A DNA stretch of 64,000 nt from Pantoea sp. GD03673 (GCF_029844725.1 NZ_JAOCKJ010000001.1:558001-622000), one strand, 5' to 3'. Counted from the stretch's first letter, positions 49,636 through 60,496 are shown. The notes: generated from the sequence alone by a model not told the origin. Numbers and translations: made by a program.

Positions 49636-51306
49636 TCAGAAGGTTTCCCAGTGGGTATCACTGACCGGGGCAGTCAACGCTTTGCGTGGTGCCTGCGCCG
49701 CAGTGACGGGCGCGGCAATCGGCAGATGCTTTGTCAGCGTCTGCCTGGCTTCATGTTTGATTTTGAACACCGAGACTGACTGGCTTAACCGGCTGGCCTG
49801 ATCCTCCAGCGAAGCCGCCGCTGCGGCGGACTCTTCCACCAGCGAGGCGTTTTGCTGGGTAACGCGATCCATCTCGGTGACGGCCTGTCCGACCTGGTCG
49901 ATACCGCGGCTCTGCTCGTCCGACGCTGAGGCGATCTCCCCCATGATGTCGGTCACACGTGTCACCGCACTGACGATATCGCTCATGGTCTCCCCGGCGG
50001 TGCCGACGAGTTGCGACCCCACGCTGACCCGGTTCACGGAATCGTCAATCAGCCCTTTAATTTCTTTGGCGGCCTGGGCGCTGCGCTGCGCCAGATTACG
50101 CACCTCGCCCGCAACCACCGCAAAACCGCGCCCCTGTTCACCGGCACGCGCCGCTTCAACGGCGGCGTTGAGTGCCAGGATATTGGTCTGGAAGGCAATG
50201 CCATCAATCACGCTGGTGATATCGGCAATCTTCTTCGAACTGCCAGCAATTTCGCTCATGGTTTTCACCACGCCAGCCACCACACTGCCGCCCTTTTCTG
50301 CGGTTTCTGAGGCGCTGAGTGCCAGCTGTGACGCCTGGCGGGCGTTTTCGGCGTTCTGTTTCACGGTCGCCGTGAGCTGCTCCATACTGGCTGCCGTCTG
50401 CTCCAGCGACGCCGCCTGCTGTTCAGTGCGGGCGGAAAGGTCATTGTTTCCGGCTGAAATTTCACTGGCACCGGTGAAAATCGCATCCGATCCTTCACGG
50501 ACGTGGGTCACGGTGCGGACCAGCGACTGCTGCATATCCCGCAGGCTGGCGGCAAGCTGCGTCATCTCGTTACGCCCTTCCACCGCAATCGGCTGGGTTA
50601 AATCACCCCGGGCAATATGCTGAATGTGATCAATGCTGCCGTTCAGCGGCGTTATCACGACTTTGCGCAGGCCAAACCAGCAGAGTACGATCACCGCCAC
50701 GACGGCACTCATGATGGCGGCAAGAATCCACATCATACGGCTGTAGGCGTTGTTGTTCTCGTCCACGCCCAGCGTGGTCAGGCGATTCTGGTCGGCACGC
50801 CACTCACGGTAAAAGGTGAGAAAAGCACTCTGACCGGGTGCGACGGGCGCTTTGCTGGCGGCAATCGGATCATTTGCCTCCAGTGCGGCCTGCAACTGAT
50901 TGAGTGCTCCGGCATAGGTGTTAAAGCGCTGATCAAGCTGGTCGTTCAGCTTCGCGTCCTGACCGGGTGTGTCCGGTAGGGCTCTGAACGCCTTAAAGTA
51001 GCCATCAGCCGCCTGCTGGAAACCTCTGCTCTCTTCGAACAGGCCGGCGATATCCGGCGTTTTATTTTCCAGTTTGCCGGTCGCCACACGCAGCTGAATG
51101 CGGGTCAGCAACACACGGCTCTGGTTGAGGCTCATATAGGCGTCATTGAGTGCCTGCGTGTTTTGCATCGCCAGCTGCGACACGGCGAAGCTCTGCTTGT
51201 CGTGGCTCAGGGCGGAGTAGAAAATTGAGCCGGAGATCGCCTGTAATAGCCCGAACACCAGCAACACCAGTAACAGACTGGTGACCACACGGATTTTCGT
51301 TAACAT
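49636..51306 (-). CDS. Methyl-accepting chemotaxis protein with HWETF tail
   Basis: This 556-residue receptor is adjacent to cheW, where E. coli has tar. It keeps R64, R69 and R73 of the amino acid receptor pocket but has Thr at position 68 ([11 protein letters not shown]). Instead of the QPTQ threonine it has KAPVAPGQS, so aspartate or serine specificity is doubtful. The signalling tip is identical to its paralogs. It ends HWETF, a one-residue variant of the NWETF tether that still fits xWxxF. The start ATG at 51306 has AGGG five bases upstream. Confidence 0.92.
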   Translation of the reverse strand: MLTKIRVVTSLLLVLLVFGLLQAISGSIFYSALSHDKQSFAVSQLAMQNTQALNDAYMSLNQSRVLLTRIQLRVATGKLENKTPDIAGLFEESRGFQQAADGYFKAFRALPDTPGQDAKLNDQLDQRFNTYAGALNQLQAALEANDPIAASKAPVAPGQSAFLTFYREWRADQNRLTTLGVDENNNAYSRMMWILAAIMSAVVAVIVLCWFGLRKVVITPLNGSIDHIQHIARGDLTQPIAVEGRNEMTQLAASLRDMQQSLVRTVTHVREGSDAIFTGASEISAGNNDLSARTEQQAASLEQTAASMEQLTATVKQNAENARQASQLALSASETAEKGGSVVAGVVKTMSEIAGSSKKIADITSVIDGIAFQTNILALNAAVEAARAGEQGRGFAVVAGEVRNLAQRSAQAAKEIKGLIDDSVNRVSVGSQLVGTAGETMSDIVSAVTRVTDIMGEIASASDEQSRGIDQVGQAVTEMDRVTQQNASLVEESAAAAASLEDQASRLSQSVSVFKIKHEARQTLTKHLPIAAPVTAAQAPRKALTAPVSDTHWETF

Positions 51307-51349
51307 AAGTACCCTGAACAAAGTAGATGATTTAAAAGTGACAGAGAGA

Positions 51350-51376
51350 TTATCGGCAGGTTACAGCGGGAATTCA
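51350..51376 (-). promoter_or_regulatory. Sigma-28 promoter of the cheW-proximal receptor gene
   Basis: On the minus strand GCCGATAA is an exact FliA -10. Eleven bp upstream is TGAATTCC, a partial -35 match. It lies 44 bp before the ATG. Confidence 0.7.
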
Positions 51377-51469
51377 GCGCGCACTTCAGCTTTAATGAAT
51401 TGAATTAACAGCAATTATTACATAGCGAAACCATCACGGGCCAGCCGCAGCCAGCCCGTGATAACGCCA

Positions 51470-51967
51470 TTACGCGGTACGCAGGTTATCAACCAGCGCC
51501 ATCTCGTCGCTGCTCAGCAGCTTCTCAATGTCGACCAGAATCAGCATGCGTTCGCCCAGCGCACCCAGACCGGTCAGGTACTCGGTAGACATGGTTACGG
51601 CGAACTCAGGGGAAGGACGGATCTGATCCTGAGTCAGTGACAGCACGTCAGAGACGCCATCAACCACGATGCCGACCACGCGATTTTCCAGATTCAGCAC
51701 GATCACCACGGTGTTGTCATTGTACTCAACATCAGGCTGCGCAAACTTAACGCGCAGATCGATGATGGGCACGATAACGCCACGCAGGTTCGTGACGCCG
51801 CGGATAAATTCAGGGGTATTCGCAATACGCGTTACCTGATCGTAACCGCGAATTTCCTGAACTTTGAGGATATCAATTCCGTACTCTTCGTCGCCCAGCG
51901 TGAAGACCAGAAACTCCTGACCTACAGTTTCGCCAGCGATTTTTGTCACGGTTGCCATTCCATTCAT
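51470..51967 (-). CDS. cheW: Chemotaxis coupling protein CheW
   Basis: CheW links receptors to the kinase CheA in the signalling array. The 165-residue SH3-like protein is highly similar to E. coli CheW (167): [73 protein letters not shown]. It lies 23 bp after cheA and ends the motA-motB-cheA-cheW operon. Confidence 0.98.
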   Translation of the reverse strand: MNGMATVTKIAGETVGQEFLVFTLGDEEYGIDILKVQEIRGYDQVTRIANTPEFIRGVTNLRGVIVPIIDLRVKFAQPDVEYNDNTVVIVLNLENRVVGIVVDGVSDVLSLTQDQIRPSPEFAVTMSTEYLTGLGALGERMLILVDIEKLLSSDEMALVDNLRTA

Positions 51968-51990
51968 GTTATTTACCCTTTCGTTATCTG

Positions 51991-53982
51991 TCAGGCGGCA
52001 GCGCCGGCCACACGTTTTTCACGGTTAAGTGATTGCAGTGCTGAAACATCAACAATCAGCGCTACGCTACCATCGCCAAGAATGGTCGCGGCGGAGATGC
52101 CCGGCACTTTGCGATAGTTACTTTCCAGGTTCTTCACCACCACCTGATGCTGACCAATCAGCTGATCGACCAGCAGCGCGTAACGTTTGCCCGCGCTCTG
52201 CAGGATCACCACGATGCCCTGTGTGGCTTCGGTTTTGGCACCCTGCACATCAAAGACGTTCCACAGCTCAACCAGCGGCAGGTATTCACCACGCACTTCC
52301 AGCACACACTCGCCACCCGCCAGCGGTTTCAGCTCTTCGGCGCGCGGTTGCAGTGACTCCATCACCGCATTCAGCGGCAGAATAAAGACTTCGTCGGCCA
52401 CGCGAACGGACATGCCATCAAGGATGGCCAGCGTCAGCGGCAGCAGGATGCGAATGGTGGTGCCTTTGCCCTGCTTCGAGGCGATTTCAACGTGACCGCC
52501 CATCTCCTGAATATTTCGTTTCACCACGTCCATGCCGACGCCGCGTCCTGAAACATCCGTCACCTGCTCCGCCGTAGAGAAGCCCGGTGCGAAGATCAGC
52601 ATGCCAACCTCTTCGTCGCTCATGTTCTCGTGAACCGGCAGGCCGGAAGACAGGGCTTTGGCCAGAATACGTTCACGGTTCAGACCGGCACCATCATCGG
52701 AAACTTCGATGCAGATGTTGCCACCCTGATGTTCCGCAGAAAGCGTCAGGTTACCGGTTGCGACTTTCCCGGCCACCAGACGTTTCTCTGGCGTTTCGAT
52801 CCCGTGGTCAAGACTGTTACGCACCAGGTGCGTTAATGGATCGATAATGCGTTCAATCAGGCTCTTATCGAGTTCGGTTGAACTGCCAAGCAGTGTCAGT
52901 TCAACTTCTTTGCCGAGTTTGCTGGCCAGGTCACGCACCAGACGCGGGAAGCGGCTGAAGACATATTCCATTGGCATCATACGAATCGACATCACCGATT
53001 CCTGCAGGTCGCGGGCGTTACGCTCCAGCTGACCCATGCTGTTCAGCAGGTCGCCATGCGCCACCGGATCGAGTTCGCCGGAACGCTGGGCAAGCATCGA
53101 CTGGGTAATCACCAGTTCGCCGACCAGGTTAATCAGCTGATCGACCTTCTCTACCGCAACACGGATGCTGGTCGATTCGCTAGACTTGGCCGGTGCCGCG
53201 ACGCGCTTACTTTCACGCTTAACGGCAGCCACCGGCAGTTCGGTCACGCTGGCGGTGTGAACCTCTTCTGCCACAGGTGCCGCAGCGGCGGTACTTGCCA
53301 CCGGCTCAGCAGCCGCGTCGTCAGCGTCCGGGAAGCGGATCTGCGCTTCGTCGATCACGAAGCAGAGTACCGCCACGATGTCATCTTTACCGACGCCATC
53401 AATGCAGACGTCCAGCGAGGTGCTGCCCTTCTGCACGTTGGTCAGGGTGCCGAGATTGCTCATCTCTTCCAGCATCAGATCGACTTCTTTCTCTTTGAGG
53501 TCGATCAGCTGTACACGCAGGCCGCTGGTGCTGGCCGGTTCTGCACTGGCCGTCGTTGTCACCGCAGCCGGAACATCAACCGGCAGGCCTTTAGCCTCAA
53601 GCGCCAGCTGGCGCAGCGCTTCACAGATATATTTGAAGCTCTCCGCGTTAGGCTCCTGCGCGGTTTTATAAGCATCGAGCTGTTCCTGCATAATATCTTT
53701 GGTTTCCAAAAACAGGTTGATGATGTCGGTGCTGAGCTGCATCTCGCCGCGACGAGCACCATCCAGAATGTTTTCCAGGATATGAGTCGTTTCCTGTAAT
53801 ACCGTAAAACCAAAGGTTCCGGCTCCTCCTTTAATGGAGTGAGCGGCACGGAAGATGGCGTTAAGCTGTTCCGAATCTGGCTCCTGCGGGTCCAGGCCCA
53901 ACAGGTGTTGTTCCATATCCGCTAATAGCTCATCGGCTTCATCAAAAAACGTCTGGTAAAAATCGCTGATGTCCATACTCAC
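51991..53982 (-). CDS. cheA: Chemotaxis sensor histidine kinase CheA
   Basis: CheA autophosphorylates and passes phosphate to CheY and CheB. The 663-residue protein (E. coli 654) has P1 with the phosphorylated H48 ([18 protein letters not shown]) and P2 (about 155-230). P3 and P4 follow with [30 protein letters not shown] and [20 protein letters not shown], then the CheW-like P5 ([15 protein letters not shown]). I chose GTG 53982 ([20 protein letters not shown]) because E. coli uses the equivalent codon. An internal Met in [13 protein letters not shown] matches the short-form start of E. coli. The P2-P3 linker is Ala/Val-rich and longer than in E. coli. Confidence 0.97.
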   Translation of the reverse strand: MSMDISDFYQTFFDEADELLADMEQHLLGLDPQEPDSEQLNAIFRAAHSIKGGAGTFGFTVLQETTHILENILDGARRGEMQLSTDIINLFLETKDIMQEQLDAYKTAQEPNAESFKYICEALRQLALEAKGLPVDVPAAVTTTASAEPASTSGLRVQLIDLKEKEVDLMLEEMSNLGTLTNVQKGSTSLDVCIDGVGKDDIVAVLCFVIDEAQIRFPDADDAAAEPVASTAAAAPVAEEVHTASVTELPVAAVKRESKRVAAPAKSSESTSIRVAVEKVDQLINLVGELVITQSMLAQRSGELDPVAHGDLLNSMGQLERNARDLQESVMSIRMMPMEYVFSRFPRLVRDLASKLGKEVELTLLGSSTELDKSLIERIIDPLTHLVRNSLDHGIETPEKRLVAGKVATGNLTLSAEHQGGNICIEVSDDGAGLNRERILAKALSSGLPVHENMSDEEVGMLIFAPGFSTAEQVTDVSGRGVGMDVVKRNIQEMGGHVEIASKQGKGTTIRILLPLTLAILDGMSVRVADEVFILPLNAVMESLQPRAEELKPLAGGECVLEVRGEYLPLVELWNVFDVQGAKTEATQGIVVILQSAGKRYALLVDQLIGQHQVVVKNLESNYRKVPGISAATILGDGSVALIVDVSALQSLNREKRVAGAAA

Positions 53983-53987
53983 GGGAA

Positions 53988-54929
53988 TCACCTCGGCTGT
54001 GAGGGGGCTGCTGTATTCACCGCGCTGCCTGGTGTTGCAGGTGCGGTAATCTGTTCAATGGCCGCCGGATCGCTGATCTGGACGGCATCACTTTCTGCGT
54101 TCTCTTTTTCTATTGCTGCTTCGGTGTCGTGGTTCAACACCAGCAGGCTGATGCGGCGGTTAACTGCGTCATTCCCGCCACGATTTTTCAGGCGCATGGT
54201 GTCGGCCATACCCAACACCCGTAAAACTTTACCGCTGTCCAGGCCGCCCATGACCAGTTCGCGGCGTGAGGCGTTAGCACGGTCGGTCGACAGCTCCCAG
54301 TTGCTGTAGCCTTTGTCACCGCTGGCATACTGGAAATCATCGGTATGTCCGGCCAGGCTGATGCGGTTCGGAATGTCGTTCAGGATCGGCGCGATGGCCC
54401 GCAGAATATCGCGCATATAGGGCTCTACCTCGGCCCGACCGGTCTTAAACATCGGGCGATTCTGGCTGTCGATAATCTGAATACGCAGCCCCTCTTCCAC
54501 CATGTTGATGATCAGATGCGGTCGCAGCGCTTTCAGACGCGGGTCCGCTTCAATCATCTGGTCAAGCTTTTCACGCAGGCGGTTAAGGCGAATCTCATCC
54601 AGCTTGCGTTTCTGGGCATCCATATCGACAACTTTGTTAACTTCACCAATCTTTTTGGTCGGATCGTCACCGCCGCCGGGGATTGGGCTGTCGCTATCGC
54701 TGCTGCGTGCGCCGCCGGTAATCGCAACCTTCAGCGGCGTTTTGAAGTAGTCTGCAATCTGCACCAGCTCCTGCGGATTGGCGATCGACAGCAGCCACAT
54801 CACCATAAAAAAGGCCATCATCGCCGTCATAAAGTCGGCGTAGGCAATCTTCCACGATCCGTGGCTGCCTTCATGGCCTTTATGTTTGCGCTTTTTGATC
54901 AGCACAATTGGGCGATTGCCGTGTTTCAT
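53988..54929 (-). CDS. motB: Flagellar motor stator protein MotB
   Basis: MotB anchors the stator to peptidoglycan and carries the proton-path Asp. The 313-residue protein (E. coli 308) has one N-terminal membrane helix with that Asp in [20 protein letters not shown], a plug region after it, and a C-terminal OmpA-like peptidoglycan-binding domain ([35 protein letters not shown]). It overlaps motA by 4 bp and is 5 bp before cheA. Confidence 0.97.
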   Translation of the reverse strand: MKHGNRPIVLIKKRKHKGHEGSHGSWKIAYADFMTAMMAFFMVMWLLSIANPQELVQIADYFKTPLKVAITGGARSSDSDSPIPGGGDDPTKKIGEVNKVVDMDAQKRKLDEIRLNRLREKLDQMIEADPRLKALRPHLIINMVEEGLRIQIIDSQNRPMFKTGRAEVEPYMRDILRAIAPILNDIPNRISLAGHTDDFQYASGDKGYSNWELSTDRANASRRELVMGGLDSGKVLRVLGMADTMRLKNRGGNDAVNRRISLLVLNHDTEAAIEKENAESDAVQISDPAAIEQITAPATPGSAVNTAAPSQPR

Positions 54930-55813
54930 GAAGCCTCGTCTGAAGTCTGTTTAGCCGGGTTCTTAGCGTTACGCACATGCTCTTCCAGCTCGCTGAACGA
55001 TGGACGCTCGGCGGAGTAAAGCGTCTTACGACCAAACTCCACCGCGATCTGCGGCGCATAGCCGTTCAGGCTCGAAAGCAAGGTCACCTTGATGCACTGC
55101 ATCATCTTGGTGGTTTCCGCACACTTCTGACGCAGTACTGACGCCAGTGGAGAGATAAATCCGTAGGCCAGCAAAATACCCAGGAAGGTGCCCACCATTG
55201 CATGTGCCACCAGCGCACCGAGTTCAGCAGCCGGACGGTCGGCCGACGCCAGCGCATGAACCACGCCCATAACCGCGGCGACGATACCGAATGCCGGAAG
55301 TCCATCACCCACTGCAGCAATACTTTGCGCTGGTACGTCACACTCGTGTTCGTATGTCTCGATCTCTTCATCCATCAACGCTTCAATTTCAAAAGCGTTC
55401 ATGTTGCCGCTGACCATCAGGCGCAAATAGTCAGTAATAAAATCCACTAACTGTTTATCGGCAAGAATACGGGGATAATTAGCAAAAATTTCACTCTGGC
55501 TGGGATCTTCAATATCCCGTTCCAGCGATAACATCCCCTGCTGACGCGACTTCGCCATCAGGCGATAAAGCAGTGCCATCAAATCCATGTACACCGCTTT
55601 GTTGTATTTGGAGCCGCGGAATAACAGTGGCAGCGCCTTCATCGTTTTTTTAATCGACTTACCGTTGTTGCCGACTAAAAAAGCACCGGCACCGGCACCG
55701 CCGATCATTAATAATTCGGCTGGCTGATAAAGCGCGCCCAGATGGCCACCGACCAGCGCATATCCGCCCAGCACGGAGCCTATAACAATCAGGTAACCTA
55801 TAATTATCAGCAC
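54926..55813 (-). CDS. motA: Flagellar motor stator protein MotA
   Basis: MotA is the proton-conducting stator subunit. The 295-residue protein, equal to E. coli, has four membrane helices and a cytoplasmic loop with the charged rotor-contact segment (about residues 85-100, [20 protein letters not shown]). The start codon is GTG 55813 with AAGGA upstream, as in E. coli. It is the first gene of motAB-cheAW. I could not find a good sigma-28 promoter between flhC and motA by eye. Confidence 0.97.
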   Translation of the reverse strand: MLIIIGYLIVIGSVLGGYALVGGHLGALYQPAELLMIGGAGAGAFLVGNNGKSIKKTMKALPLLFRGSKYNKAVYMDLMALLYRLMAKSRQQGMLSLERDIEDPSQSEIFANYPRILADKQLVDFITDYLRLMVSGNMNAFEIEALMDEEIETYEHECDVPAQSIAAVGDGLPAFGIVAAVMGVVHALASADRPAAELGALVAHAMVGTFLGILLAYGFISPLASVLRQKCAETTKMMQCIKVTLLSSLNGYAPQIAVEFGRKTLYSAERPSFSELEEHVRNAKNPAKQTSDEAS

Positions 55814-55889
55814 AAAAAAATCCTTACGTCCGTAACGTGTTGGTGGAAGTTAAGCCAGAGAGCCGCAGGCGTTATTCCTGAACCGCAAG

Positions 55890-55920
55890 CAAAAAAAAAG
55901 CAGCGGTATTAACCGCTGCT
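55890..55920 (-). terminator. Intrinsic terminator after flhDC
   Basis: On the minus strand AGCAGCGGT/ACCGCTGCT with an ATTA-type loop is followed by nine T. It lies 27 bp after the flhC stop and insulates motA. Confidence 0.93.
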
Positions 55921-55946
55921 GGATGACTTCCACAGTGCGAACAAAC

Positions 55947-56525
55947 TTAAACGGCGTGTTTAACCTGTTCATCCAGCAGTTGTGGAAACATATCGGCAGG
56001 TTCTGCAGAAAGTTTACGTCTTTTTACGGCACGTGATGGTGGCTGGCACAGGCTGCAGGTAAAGCTGCCAGCCGGCTGATGGGCATGATTGATAAAGCTG
56101 CCGCTGCAGCATTTGCAATCCGCCAGTTCCAGCATGCCGCTTTCAACGAATCGGACCAGGGTCCAGGCGCGGGTCAGCGCCAACAGCGGGCCCTCGTCCG
56201 ATTGCGGACACTGTTCCAGATATAAACGGTAAGCTTTAATCACGGCATCAACGCCGCTGCACAAACCGGTTTTCAGTAAGAACTTCCAGGCGTTGCAGAA
56301 CATAGAAGCATGAATGTTCTGCTCCCAGGTCATAAACCAGTCTGTAGAGAACGGCAGCATGCCTTTCGGCGGCGGACTGCCGCGCAGTTCTTTATAGAGC
56401 TTGATCAGACGACCCCGGCTCAGCTGAGTTTCACTTTCTAACATCTGCAGGCGCGCACCTAATGTGATCAGTTCCATAGCGAGCTGAATATCACGTGCTT
56501 CCTGAACAATACTTTTCTCACTCAT
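55947..56525 (-). CDS. flhC: Flagellar master regulator subunit FlhC
   Basis: FlhC, in the FlhD4C2 complex, activates class II flagellar promoters. The 192-residue protein equals E. coli FlhC. Four Cys coordinate zinc in the C-terminal domain ([17 protein letters not shown] and [11 protein letters not shown]). It is coupled to flhD by a 4-bp overlap. Confidence 0.97.
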   Translation of the reverse strand: MSEKSIVQEARDIQLAMELITLGARLQMLESETQLSRGRLIKLYKELRGSPPPKGMLPFSTDWFMTWEQNIHASMFCNAWKFLLKTGLCSGVDAVIKAYRLYLEQCPQSDEGPLLALTRAWTLVRFVESGMLELADCKCCSGSFINHAHQPAGSFTCSLCQPPSRAVKRRKLSAEPADMFPQLLDEQVKHAV

Positions 56526-56875
56526 GACATTGCTCTCTTTTTAGCAGGCGCTTCATCTTTAGACGCATTACGCAGTAAACGGCTCGATAATAAGATGCCG
56601 GTGTGGATCTGTTGTAAATCATCCACGCGTGATTCCTGCGTCAGGCGATTAATGCTGCTGCTGTCGGTAAAACGGAACTGGCAAACCAGTTGATTGGTTT
56701 CCGCCATTTTTACCATCTCAGGCAATGTTAATTCAGATAATGCATTCGCCATTTTCTCATCGATGCCAAGGCGAAACATTGCAGAAGCTTTATCCTGGTT
56801 AATTAAACGCTGCGCGAGCAGTAAATAAGACAAATTGAGATCGTAAATATGTTTCAGTACTTCAGAGGTGCCCAT
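56522..56875 (-). CDS. flhD: Flagellar master regulator subunit FlhD
   Basis: FlhD is the non-zinc partner in FlhD4C2. The 117-residue helical protein matches E. coli Flh[72 protein letters not shown]. The leader upstream is long (about 245 nt) and structured. The GGA-rich segment just before the ATG (CAGGATGGAAAAATA) is also the type of site that CsrA binds. Confidence 0.97.
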   Translation of the reverse strand: MGTSEVLKHIYDLNLSYLLLAQRLINQDKASAMFRLGIDEKMANALSELTLPEMVKMAETNQLVCQFRFTDSSSINRLTQESRVDDLQQIHTGILLSSRLLRNASKDEAPAKKRAMS

Positions 56876-57014
56876 TATTTTTCCATCCTGAGAGATGCGA
56901 CGTAACTGTATCGCAGATTAAAATCTGCGGTTCGAGCTGCTGTTTGTTAAATCAAAAGATGGCAAAAAAAACTTCACATAATTTCAATGTCACTGTTTTT
57001 CGCCTTCTATTTTC

Positions 57015-57031
57015 GTGGGTTTCAGACCCAC
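57015..57031 (-). promoter_or_regulatory. Stem-loop in the flhDC leader, flanked by an 11-bp direct repeat
   Basis: GTGGGT-TTCAG-ACCCAC forms a hairpin in the untranslated leader about 140-155 nt before the flhD ATG. The same 11 bases (TTCTATTTTCG, plus-strand sense) occur at 57005-57015 and 57054-57064 on either side of it. This could be a site for RNA-level control; no specific regulator is shown. Confidence 0.5.
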
Positions 57032-57120
57032 TGAAGGTCGAAAATCCATGCCATTCTATTTTCGAGTTCCGGACATCTTCCGTGACGTCTTCTTACATTT
57101 TTTAGGACTAATCCGAAAAC

Positions 57121-57202
57121 AAGGCAAATCTATATCGTCTGATTTCGACATACAACGACAGCCGTGCGAAATTTTAGATAAAGTGTGACGTAGATCACAC
57201 TT
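57121..57202 (-). promoter_or_regulatory. flhDC promoter with perfect CRP site
   Basis: AAGTGTGA-CGTAGA-TCACACTT (57181-57202) is a fully symmetric CRP site. A -10-like TATAGA on the minus strand (57129-57134) puts the transcript start near 57121, so the site is centred about 70 bp upstream. That agrees with the CRP position (about -71.5) at E. coli flhDC. The leader would be about 245 nt. Confidence 0.85.
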
Positions 57203-57832
57203 TTAACGCAAATTTCTTCAGCAACCCTTTACGATCGCTTACCGACTGATCAATTTTTGAGCAAAAATGTGTGTTTTTAAGTCCAATTCGTCCTGAGAAA
57301 GGTTTAATAGGGGGTAAAAGCATCGCTATTCGGCGCTTTAAGCAGTCCGAAATGATTATTGGGTGTTAATCGTTTTAACACCCTATTTAGAACCATCTAA
57401 ATAAGGGTTGCCAGCATATTATGCTGCCAATGCAGGGAGTTATTTGCTGTTAAATTAGTTACTTAAAGGGAGTATCGCAGGGTGTGAGTAATGGAATCGT
57501 TAAGATTTACACGGCAGTAAGGGGGGGCTGGGACAACAGGGTGTTAACAGTGACAGCGGGATGTTCAGGCTCTGACACCCAATGTAACAAGGGGTTACAT
57601 AAGAAAGTCGAATGAATTAATGGCAGGTTATGCGTTAGCACTATTACTATCGGCAGTCTGAAGAAAAACTTGAGCAAAGTAGGTAAAGAAAGCGGCAGAA
57701 GCCGGTCTGACAGGGTTTTCGGGACCTTTTGCATATATCGGGCCACTCTGCGCCTCCCCTGTGGTTGCTGACGCAGCATGGCAGCACAGTGTCATTAACA
57801 GATAGCTGACACGTTTTCTGTGAGCTGGGCCG
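57203..57832. other. 630-bp region upstream of flhDC with clustered hairpins, no gene seen
   Basis: No convincing gene is present; E. coli has uspC here. At 57361-57383 GGGTGTTAA/TTAACACCC forms a perfect hairpin, followed at once by TATTTAGA/TCTAAATA (about 57385-57404) and a TGCCAGCATA/TATGCTGCCA stem (about 57409-57429). GGGTGTTAA recurs near 57540, and ATGTAAC/GGTTACAT forms a palindrome near 57580-57600. These may be binding sites for regulators of flhDC or an unannotated RNA. Minus-strand frames at 57507-57861 have no ribosome site and no family match. Confidence 0.5.
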
Positions 57833-57871
57833 AAAAAAAAGCAGCAATGCCAGGGCGGCATCGCTGCTTTT
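57833..57871. terminator. Intrinsic terminator after otsA
   Basis: AAAGCAGC-AATGCC...GGCATC-GCTGCTTT, flanked by an A-run on one side, lies 17 bp after the otsA stop and gives an eight-T run on the minus strand. Confidence 0.9.
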
Positions 57872-57887
57872 ATTATCCCGCTACAGA

Positions 57888-59324
57888 TCAGGCGAGTTTC
57901 GGGAAAGTCGCCACCTTGTTAACGGTGCTGTGGTCAACACTGCGTGGGTCAATGCGTTCCAGATCTTTCAGGAAGCTTTCGCGCCAGGCGGTAATGTCGT
58001 TTTTGCGCAGGACCGCCATCATATCGTTGTAGCGTGAAATCCTTTCGGTTCGCGGCATGGTAATTGCCTTATCCAGCGCGGCGGCCACTTCATCACGATC
58101 GTACGGGTTCACAATCAGCGCGGAGGTCAGTTCGTTGGCGGCACCGGCAAAGCGCGACAGCACCAGTACACCAGGATCATCCGGGTCCTGTGCAGCCACA
58201 TACTCTTTCGCCACCAGGTTCATGCCGTCACGCAGCGGCGTAACCAGCCCCACATCGGTCAGGCGGAAGATTTTCATCAGCAGGCGACGGTCAAAATGCT
58301 GGTTAAGATAGTAGAGCGGGGTCCAGCCCAGCGTTCCGTACTTACCGTTAATACGCCCGGCTTCGGTCTCCAGCTGATGACGGATATCCTGATACGCCTG
58401 CACATCACCACGCGAGGTCGGGGCAATCTGTGAATAGCGGATTTTGCCGCGATGCTGCGGGAAGTTTTCCAGCAGCGCTTCATAGGCCAGAAAACGCTCC
58501 GGCAGCCCTTTAGAATAGTCGAGGCGTTCACAGGCAATAATATTGCGTGCATCGCCCAGCTCTTTCTTCATCGCGGCCATTTTTGGCGGCAGTGGGCCTT
58601 CGGCCATTTCTTTAATACTGTCTGGCTCAATGCCGATGGGATACACCTCTGTCATAAAGGTGTTGCCAAAGGCGCGGTGCTTTTTATCCCCTTTATTCTG
58701 CAACTGCGTGAGCTGGCTGACGCTGTCCAGGAACGCCACCCGATCTGATTCGGTCTGGAAACCCAGCAGGTCATATTCACACAGCATTTCAAGCAGCTCT
58801 TTGTGCGGAGGCAGTGCATTGAAGATTTCGGGGGTGGGGAACGGAATGTGGAGGAAGAAGCCGATACGGTTATTAATGCCCGCCCGACGCAGCGCGGCCG
58901 CGAACGGTAAAAAGTGATAATCGTGGATCCAGACAATATCGTCAGGCTTGATCAGCGGTTTTAAACGCTGCGCCACCGCATCATTAACCTCGCAATACCC
59001 TTCCCAGGCCTCACGCTGGAACTGCACCAGATCGAGGCGATAATGGAAGGCGGGCCAGATGACCGTATTAGAGAACTGACAATAATAGAGATCGTAATCG
59101 TTCTGGCTTAGCGGGAAGGAGGCATACTCAATACCTTCGTGCTCCTGCACACTGACATCTTCCACGTCTTCGCCCGTGAACTCGCTGATTTCACCGTTCC
59201 AGCCAAACCATAATCCACCCGTGCTTTTCAGGGCATCGAGAATGCCGACGGCCAGGCCGCCTGCGCTGGTTTTAGACCCATCTGGCATGGCGACACGGTT
59301 AGATACAACCACTAAACGACTCAT
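57888..59324 (-). CDS. otsA: Trehalose-6-phosphate synthase OtsA
   Basis: OtsA joins UDP-glucose and glucose 6-phosphate to trehalose 6-phosphate, for osmotic and stationary-phase protection. The 478-residue GT20 enzyme (E. coli 474) has the N-terminal loop [50 protein letters not shown] and [14 protein letters not shown] with [12 protein letters not shown]. Its ATG overlaps the otsB end by 4 bp. Confidence 0.97.
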   Translation of the reverse strand: MSRLVVVSNRVAMPDGSKTSAGGLAVGILDALKSTGGLWFGWNGEISEFTGEDVEDVSVQEHEGIEYASFPLSQNDYDLYYCQFSNTVIWPAFHYRLDLVQFQREAWEGYCEVNDAVAQRLKPLIKPDDIVWIHDYHFLPFAAALRRAGINNRIGFFLHIPFPTPEIFNALPPHKELLEMLCEYDLLGFQTESDRVAFLDSVSQLTQLQNKGDKKHRAFGNTFMTEVYPIGIEPDSIKEMAEGPLPPKMAAMKKELGDARNIIACERLDYSKGLPERFLAYEALLENFPQHRGKIRYSQIAPTSRGDVQAYQDIRHQLETEAGRINGKYGTLGWTPLYYLNQHFDRRLLMKIFRLTDVGLVTPLRDGMNLVAKEYVAAQDPDDPGVLVLSRFAGAANELTSALIVNPYDRDEVAAALDKAITMPRTERISRYNDMMAVLRKNDITAWRESFLKDLERIDPRSVDHSTVNKVATFPKLA

Positions 59325-60109
59325 AACCTAAACTCCTTACCGACGTTGTCTTGCTCTAATAGTAATAATGTTCTTTCCAGCCAGCCGTAAACGGCATCGA
59401 CATCATTAAGCCGATAATCGGCCTGACTTGACCCTTCGCCAACTTTAATCGAGACGCCCTGCCGTTCGTTAACGGCCAGAAAGCCCTTCTCGTCAGTCAG
59501 ATCGTCGCCAATAAAAACGGGCGTACGTCCGGCAAAAGGGGGCTGCTGCATAAAATCGCTAATTGCCGCACCTTTATCGATGCCTGCTGGTTTAATCTCA
59601 ACCACACATTTCCCTGGCTGAAGCGCCAGTCCCGGGAAGCGCTTGACTGACTGTTCAGCCAGTCGCAACACATCCTGCTCATGCTGCATCGCCTGACGAT
59701 AATGAAGTGCAAAGGCCATGCCTTTCACCTCAAGCTGAGTGCCGGGCCAGCATGCCATTGCGTCCTGCAGTTCCATCCTGAGATTTTGCTCGACCTCGAT
59801 CGGCAGGCTGATGCGATGAACATGACCGTCTGCATTACGTCGCTCAGCACCATGCACGCCCGCAGCCGGGCCGTGCCAGGGCGCGGCCAGGGCATCAAGT
59901 TGTTCGATGGGTCTGCCGGAGACCAGCGCAAGTGCGCCCTGCGAGAGTGCAGAGAGTTTCTGAAGTTGCGCGATAACCTGCTCAGGAATAAATACCGCTT
60001 CGGGACGGGACTGTATCGCTGCCAGCGTGCCGTCAACATCAAAAAAGAAGGCGTACTGCTTCCCCTCTAATGTCGGGTACCTGGCATGGGTGTCTGCCGC
60101 TTGGGTCAC
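59321..60109 (-). CDS. otsB: Trehalose-6-phosphate phosphatase OtsB
   Basis: OtsB releases phosphate from trehalose 6-phosphate. The 262-residue HAD-superfamily enzyme has the DxDGT motif in YAFFFDVDGTLAAIQSRPEA, GVHGAERRNADG, GKCVVEIKPAGIDKGAAISD and the motif IV GDDLTDEKGF. I place the start at GTG 60109 because AGGAG is seven bases upstream; an in-frame TTG at 60130 would place that site inside the gene. First gene of otsBA. Confidence 0.94.
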   Translation of the reverse strand: MTQAADTHARYPTLEGKQYAFFFDVDGTLAAIQSRPEAVFIPEQVIAQLQKLSALSQGALALVSGRPIEQLDALAAPWHGPAAGVHGAERRNADGHVHRISLPIEVEQNLRMELQDAMACWPGTQLEVKGMAFALHYRQAMQHEQDVLRLAEQSVKRFPGLALQPGKCVVEIKPAGIDKGAAISDFMQQPPFAGRTPVFIGDDLTDEKGFLAVNERQGVSIKVGEGSSQADYRLNDVDAVYGWLERTLLLLEQDNVGKEFRL

Positions 60110-60303
60110 GTCACTTCTCCTGAAAATCAAATTTAATAAAACATTGAGTTAAAACAAGAATGTCCTGACGCAGTCAGGTCAGCAAGCGGGAAATTCTGAT
60201 AAAGCGGTGATTGAGGGGTAAAACGCGGTGATTGGATAGGTCACTCTCCTCAAACGTGCAGGCGCATTGCTGACAATACTGGCTAACCGGGAACATCTTC
60301 GCA

Positions 60304-60314
60304 TTAAGTGTAGT
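60304..60314 (-). promoter_or_regulatory. Sigma-S type -10 of otsBA
   Basis: On the minus strand ACTACACTTAA matches the extended RpoS -10 consensus KCTAYACTTAA at all but the first base, with a weak CTGGCA near the -35 position. The start would be near 60297 and the leader about 190 nt. otsBA is a classical RpoS target in E. coli. The rest of the 60110-60496 gap shows nothing clear. Confidence 0.75.
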
Positions 60315-60496
60315 CGTAAACAGGGGTAATGCCAGAAATATGCAGTTTTCATGCCAGCCGCTGCGGTTAAGTCAGCAGAAAAGTGCCCTTTACGTCGGTG
60401 CCCGCGTTAATCATAGCGACGGCATCGGTCCGAAGCTGGCTGGAGAATCCCCTCTTTCACATCAGGTACAGCGGATACGCTTCAAAGCTTAAGCAT

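Noticed and set aside
46267..50470. Long near-identical DNA segments repeated three times, suggestive of a mobile or recombining repeat
   Set aside because: They are the conserved HAMP and signalling domains of three receptor paralogs, not a mobile element.
49877..50623. A 248-codon antisense frame inside a chemoreceptor gene, with similar ones in its two paralogs
   Set aside because: The frames arise because the conserved Ala/Ser-rich signalling domain leaves the antisense strand open; they repeat in each paralog for that reason.
57507..57861. Minus-strand open frames of 66-90 codons upstream of flhDC
   Set aside because: No ribosome sites, overlapping alternative frames, odd Cys/Phe-rich composition and overlap with the otsA terminator; more likely chance.
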